Source: Lamellibrachia satsuma (taxonomy: Eukaryota; Annelida; Polychaeta; Sabellida; Siboglinidae). Taken from it: a stretch of DNA of 64,000 nucleotides. Under the pieces are notes generated by a model that was given only the letters and a program-made list of their open reading frames with translations, made no database searches and had not been told where the DNA came from. Each line of letters starts with the position of its first letter. Position 1 is the stretch's first letter. Made by a program: the position numbers and the translations under genes. The DNA lies in the NCBI GenBank assembly GCA_033239005.1, contig BSQZ01000040.1, forward strand, positions 1,540,099 to 1,604,098, read 5' to 3'. Shown here piece after piece: positions 61,746-64,000 of this stretch.

Positions 61746-62756
61746 CCTTCTAAATGTTCGCAGCGGAAGTATGTTGCCCTGCGCGTCTGTGTCGATCTTG
61801 ACTTTGAGTGAGGCAGATTGCTGGGTTGTGGCGCCTTTGTCTTATTGCACACTGCTTTCCAGTGGTCTGGCTGACCACACTCTTGGCACTTGGTGCCGTA
61901 GGCAGGACAGTTGTTTCTCCCTAGCCTATGGCGGCCACCACAGAACTTGCACGTCTCGCGGGACACGTGACGTTGATTCGCATTTGGTGCTGGACTGCGG
62001 ACTTGTTGCTGAAGGTGTGTATATCAGCCAACGTTGCTTCATAAGTCCGGTATATATCCATGGTACTGTCTAGCGTCAGTGTATCTTCACTTCCTAGCAG
62101 CTTCTCCTGTATTTTTGCGTGCTATATTCCGACGGTCAGTTGCTCTACGAGACGATCGTTGGTCTCTCGAGCGTGCCGGGATTGGCATTTCTTTGCCTGC
62201 AACTTGCAGCGAGTCATGAATTCATCTACCGACCCTGATGTTTCCTGCAGGTAACGCTGCAGTTTAAATGTGTTTACCTTGTGGTTAGACTTAAGCTGGA
62301 GAATATCAGTATATCGCTTCAACATCGTTTCAACTGTGCGCTGCGCCTCCGTCAATTTCCACGTATTATAAATATATAGTTATTCATTCTAGACCAAAAG
62401 CAGGACATGGGTAAACTTCTTAGGTTATGCAATGTCAGCGAGGGTCCTCCAAACGAGGCAACGAAAGCGTTTAGAGAGAGGTAACGCTCGCGTACTTCGT
62501 ACCTGGTGCAGACACCGTCGTCCAAGTCGATGCTTTTGGCGCGGCTTAGGTAGTAAGTTAGGAGCTGTTCTACTGCGAGGAGGCAAGTTGATAGCTTTCG
62601 CGTCGAAGTAGTTGAGCGAATGCGAAAAACATTATGCGAACATTGAAAGAGAAATGCTCGCAGTCGTGTTTGGCTGCGAATGTTTCCACACATTAGATTG
62701 CAGTACTGTCGAAAGTTTGCGAATTCGACTGGCAGCTCTGCCGCTGACCAGTCCAT
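61730..62756 (-). pseudogene. Gypsy gag, interrupted
   Basis: Gag start-like sequence ELPVEFANFRQYCNL at 62756-62690 and its continuation LTEAQRTVETMLKRYTDIL at 62355 are separated by about 310 bp of RNase H sequence in the opposite orientation. The zinc-knuckle region follows with frameshifts. Confidence 0.75.
62375..62690 (+). mobile_element. Inverted RNase H fragment inside gag
   Basis: Plus strand reads VTLAYFVPGADTVVQVDA and CEKHYANIEREMLAVVFGCE, the same RNase H segment that the element carries on minus at about 60760-60490. It is therefore an inverted internal duplicate or a piece of a second copy joined into gag. Confidence 0.8.
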
Positions 62757-62870
62757 ACGTCGAGTCGAACGGGCCGCGAATGCAATTTGACTTACTGCTC
62801 ACGCTGCCGTACGAATCAGCGTGTCAAAAGCTCTCTATATGATTCCAGAGGTGCGTATCAGCTGCGACCA

Positions 62871-63116
62871 TGTGATGTTACTTGGTATGTTTATTTGCAG
62901 GCGGATGACGTTTGTAGATAAGTTAAAATATACGTGACGCCAGTAGCGATGTGCGTAGACAAACCCCTTTTATTGCTTAACCTGCGCAGCCAGCTTTCTG
63001 TTGCGAGTGTGTCACTCCGACTGCGAATGTCACTCCGACTGCGGGTGCCACTCCGACTACGGGTGTCACTCCGACTGCGAATGTCACTCCGACATGATAA
63101 ATGCTATAATATTACA
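62871..63116 (-). repeat. 5' LTR of the Gypsy element
   Basis: 246 bp, about 85-90% similar by eye to the 3' LTR outside the 18-bp minisatellite. Its outer end lies 38 bp from the donor of the gene 2 exon at 63161. Confidence 0.9.
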
Positions 63117-63160
63117 GGTAGTACTATTATGCATTCCTGACGAAAATGGTATGCACATAC

Positions 63161-63295
63161 CTATTGTACAGTTGTCGAGAGGTTTCTCTGCTGAACATTC
63201 ACATTTCGGACACACACACACGTTTTTTTTTTCTGACAGGTCGACACATGTTCCTCCATTCTGACAGGGCATCTCACGTTCACAGAACGTCAACA
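63161..63295 (-). CDS. Gene 2 exon: 8-cysteine EGF variant (first visible cassette)
   Basis: Phase 1-1, 135 nt. TFCEREMPCQNGGTC then VCVCPKCECSAEKPLDNC. Acceptor TTGAACAG, donor G|GTATGT. Resembles gene 1 exons 18635 and 22798. Confidence 0.92.
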
Positions 63296-63557
63296 CTGTT
63301 CAACAAGAAAAAATTAAGTTTAGCTTAATAATGTCATATACCAAACTCACTAATGCATGATTTATTCTAGCATGGTTTGATTTAGCGCCAATATTAAACA
63401 ATTATGAAATACTACAGGTGGCGCCTGATTTTATATTACTTATTCCTGAATTTGGATAAGATAACATCGTCATACTTTATTTCCACTGCCTACATGCAAC
63501 GTTTTGATATTTTGACGACACAAAAATTTGCATTGGTTTTATTGTAGGCTGACTTAC

Positions 63558-63671
63558 CAGTCTCACACAATAGGCCAGTAAGGTTGACGGTACAGTCACA
63601 CCTGTAGCCAGAGTCAGTGTCTGTACAGTTCGCTCCGTTCTGACAGGTCACCTCTCTACACGGAATCTTTT
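63558..63671 (-). CDS. Gene 2 exon: EGF-C (first visible)
   Basis: Phase 1-1, 114 nt. EKIPCREVTCQNGANC then YRCDCTVNLTGLLCETG. Acceptor TTAATTCAG, donor G|GTAAGT. The preceding exon, expected to be EGF-B, should lie just beyond 64000. Confidence 0.92.
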
Positions 63672-64000
63672 CTGAATTAAGTACAATAAAAACTTTAAAC
63701 AGCAACTGTCTCAATATTTTACTTAGTTCGGCTATTTTGTATGTAACGTAATGTACAACGTTTCATTTGTGGTGTCATGTTTACATAAAAACATACATTA
63801 TGTTTTGAACTAATGCAACACAACATGAATGCAATAATCACAAACAGCTTAATCACAAAGATGTCATCATCGAGAAGCAGAGACTTATCTAGGATCAGAT
63901 TGTTGCCAGTCAATATATTTTCATGTGTTCTGTGAGAGTGCGCACCCCTGGCCAGGCAACTGCTCAACAGGTGAGTATATAAAATTATAAATAAAACCGA

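Larger units (their letters stand above)
58588..63116 (-). mobile_element. Gypsy-type LTR retrotransposon, nearly full length, inactive
   Basis: A 4.5-kb element on minus within one gene 2 intron. Order: 5' LTR, a TGG-starting primer-site candidate at 62870, gag (62756-61900), two zinc-knuckle motifs (CKFCGGRH; CQECGQPDHWKAVC) at 61950-61850, protease (DTDAQGN where DTG is expected), RT (61560-60870; LDDV, FFGLDFDAEGVHPDPERI), RNase H (60760-60480), integrase (60019-59500). Frameshifts throughout; the integrase second aspartate region reads SANRGHYSS, losing the expected DNG. I found no target-site duplication. Confidence 0.9.

Overview
The window is eukaryotic. Coding sequence lies in short exons with GT-AG borders, and the rest is long AT-rich introns and intergenic DNA full of non-LTR, LTR and DNA transposons and microsatellites. 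EGF-like, CBM14 (peritrophin-A) chitin-binding and SEA-like segments, plus CR1, L2-like, RTE-like, Gypsy and hAT elements, point to an invertebrate animal. A marine lophotrochozoan such as a mollusc would fit, but the species cannot be read from the sequence.

Two convergent paralogous genes dominate. Gene 1 (+ strand, visible exons about 13.3-32.9 kb) predicts a type II membrane protein. In order it has a short cytoplasmic tail with a tyrosine sorting-type motif, a basic plus di-cysteine juxtamembrane segment, one membrane span, an SEA-like segment with a GSVIV site, and a Thr/Ser-rich mucin-like region. Twelve EGF or CBM14 exons plus the terminal CBM14 exon follow. Gene 2 (- strand, 63.7 to 47.2 kb, 5' end beyond the right edge) repeats the same order of EGF and CBM14 exons. 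Both are built from a five-exon cassette: EGF-A, EGF-B, EGF-C, an 8-cysteine EGF variant, then CBM14. Every internal border is phase 1. The last cassette of each gene carries a DI(N/D)EC-type variant and a canonical 6-cysteine CBM14; the internal CBM14 copies have only 4 cysteines. I infer a surface mucin with several chitin-binding heads, for example for an epithelial, shell, cuticle, gut-lining or immune surface.

Layout: 0-13 kb holds an L2-like fragment (about 0.52-1.1 kb), two CR1 copies (5.1-6.3 and 7.5-8.5 kb), an RTE-like element (9.5-12.0 kb) and a CR1 endonuclease piece split by an L2-like piece (12.1-12.8 kb). 13-33 kb is gene 1, with a non-autonomous hAT element, a THAP-like relic, a decayed ORF and a CR1 copy in its introns. 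33.6-46.9 kb is intergenic: RTE-like elements, GGGCC-rich blocks, two hAT-type MITEs, a palindromic minisatellite, a truncated Gypsy element and a large hairpin. 47.2-63.7 kb is gene 2, with two CR1 copies, a decayed ORF and a nearly complete Gypsy element (58.6-63.1 kb) in its introns.

The strongest unexpected signals are four. One is the shared cassette architecture with paired loss of CBM14 cysteines. The second is repeated (TA)n expansion at the same place in the CR1 reverse transcriptase. The third is an inverted RNase H fragment inside the Gypsy gag. The fourth is a set of transposons that stop 32-39 bp from splice sites.
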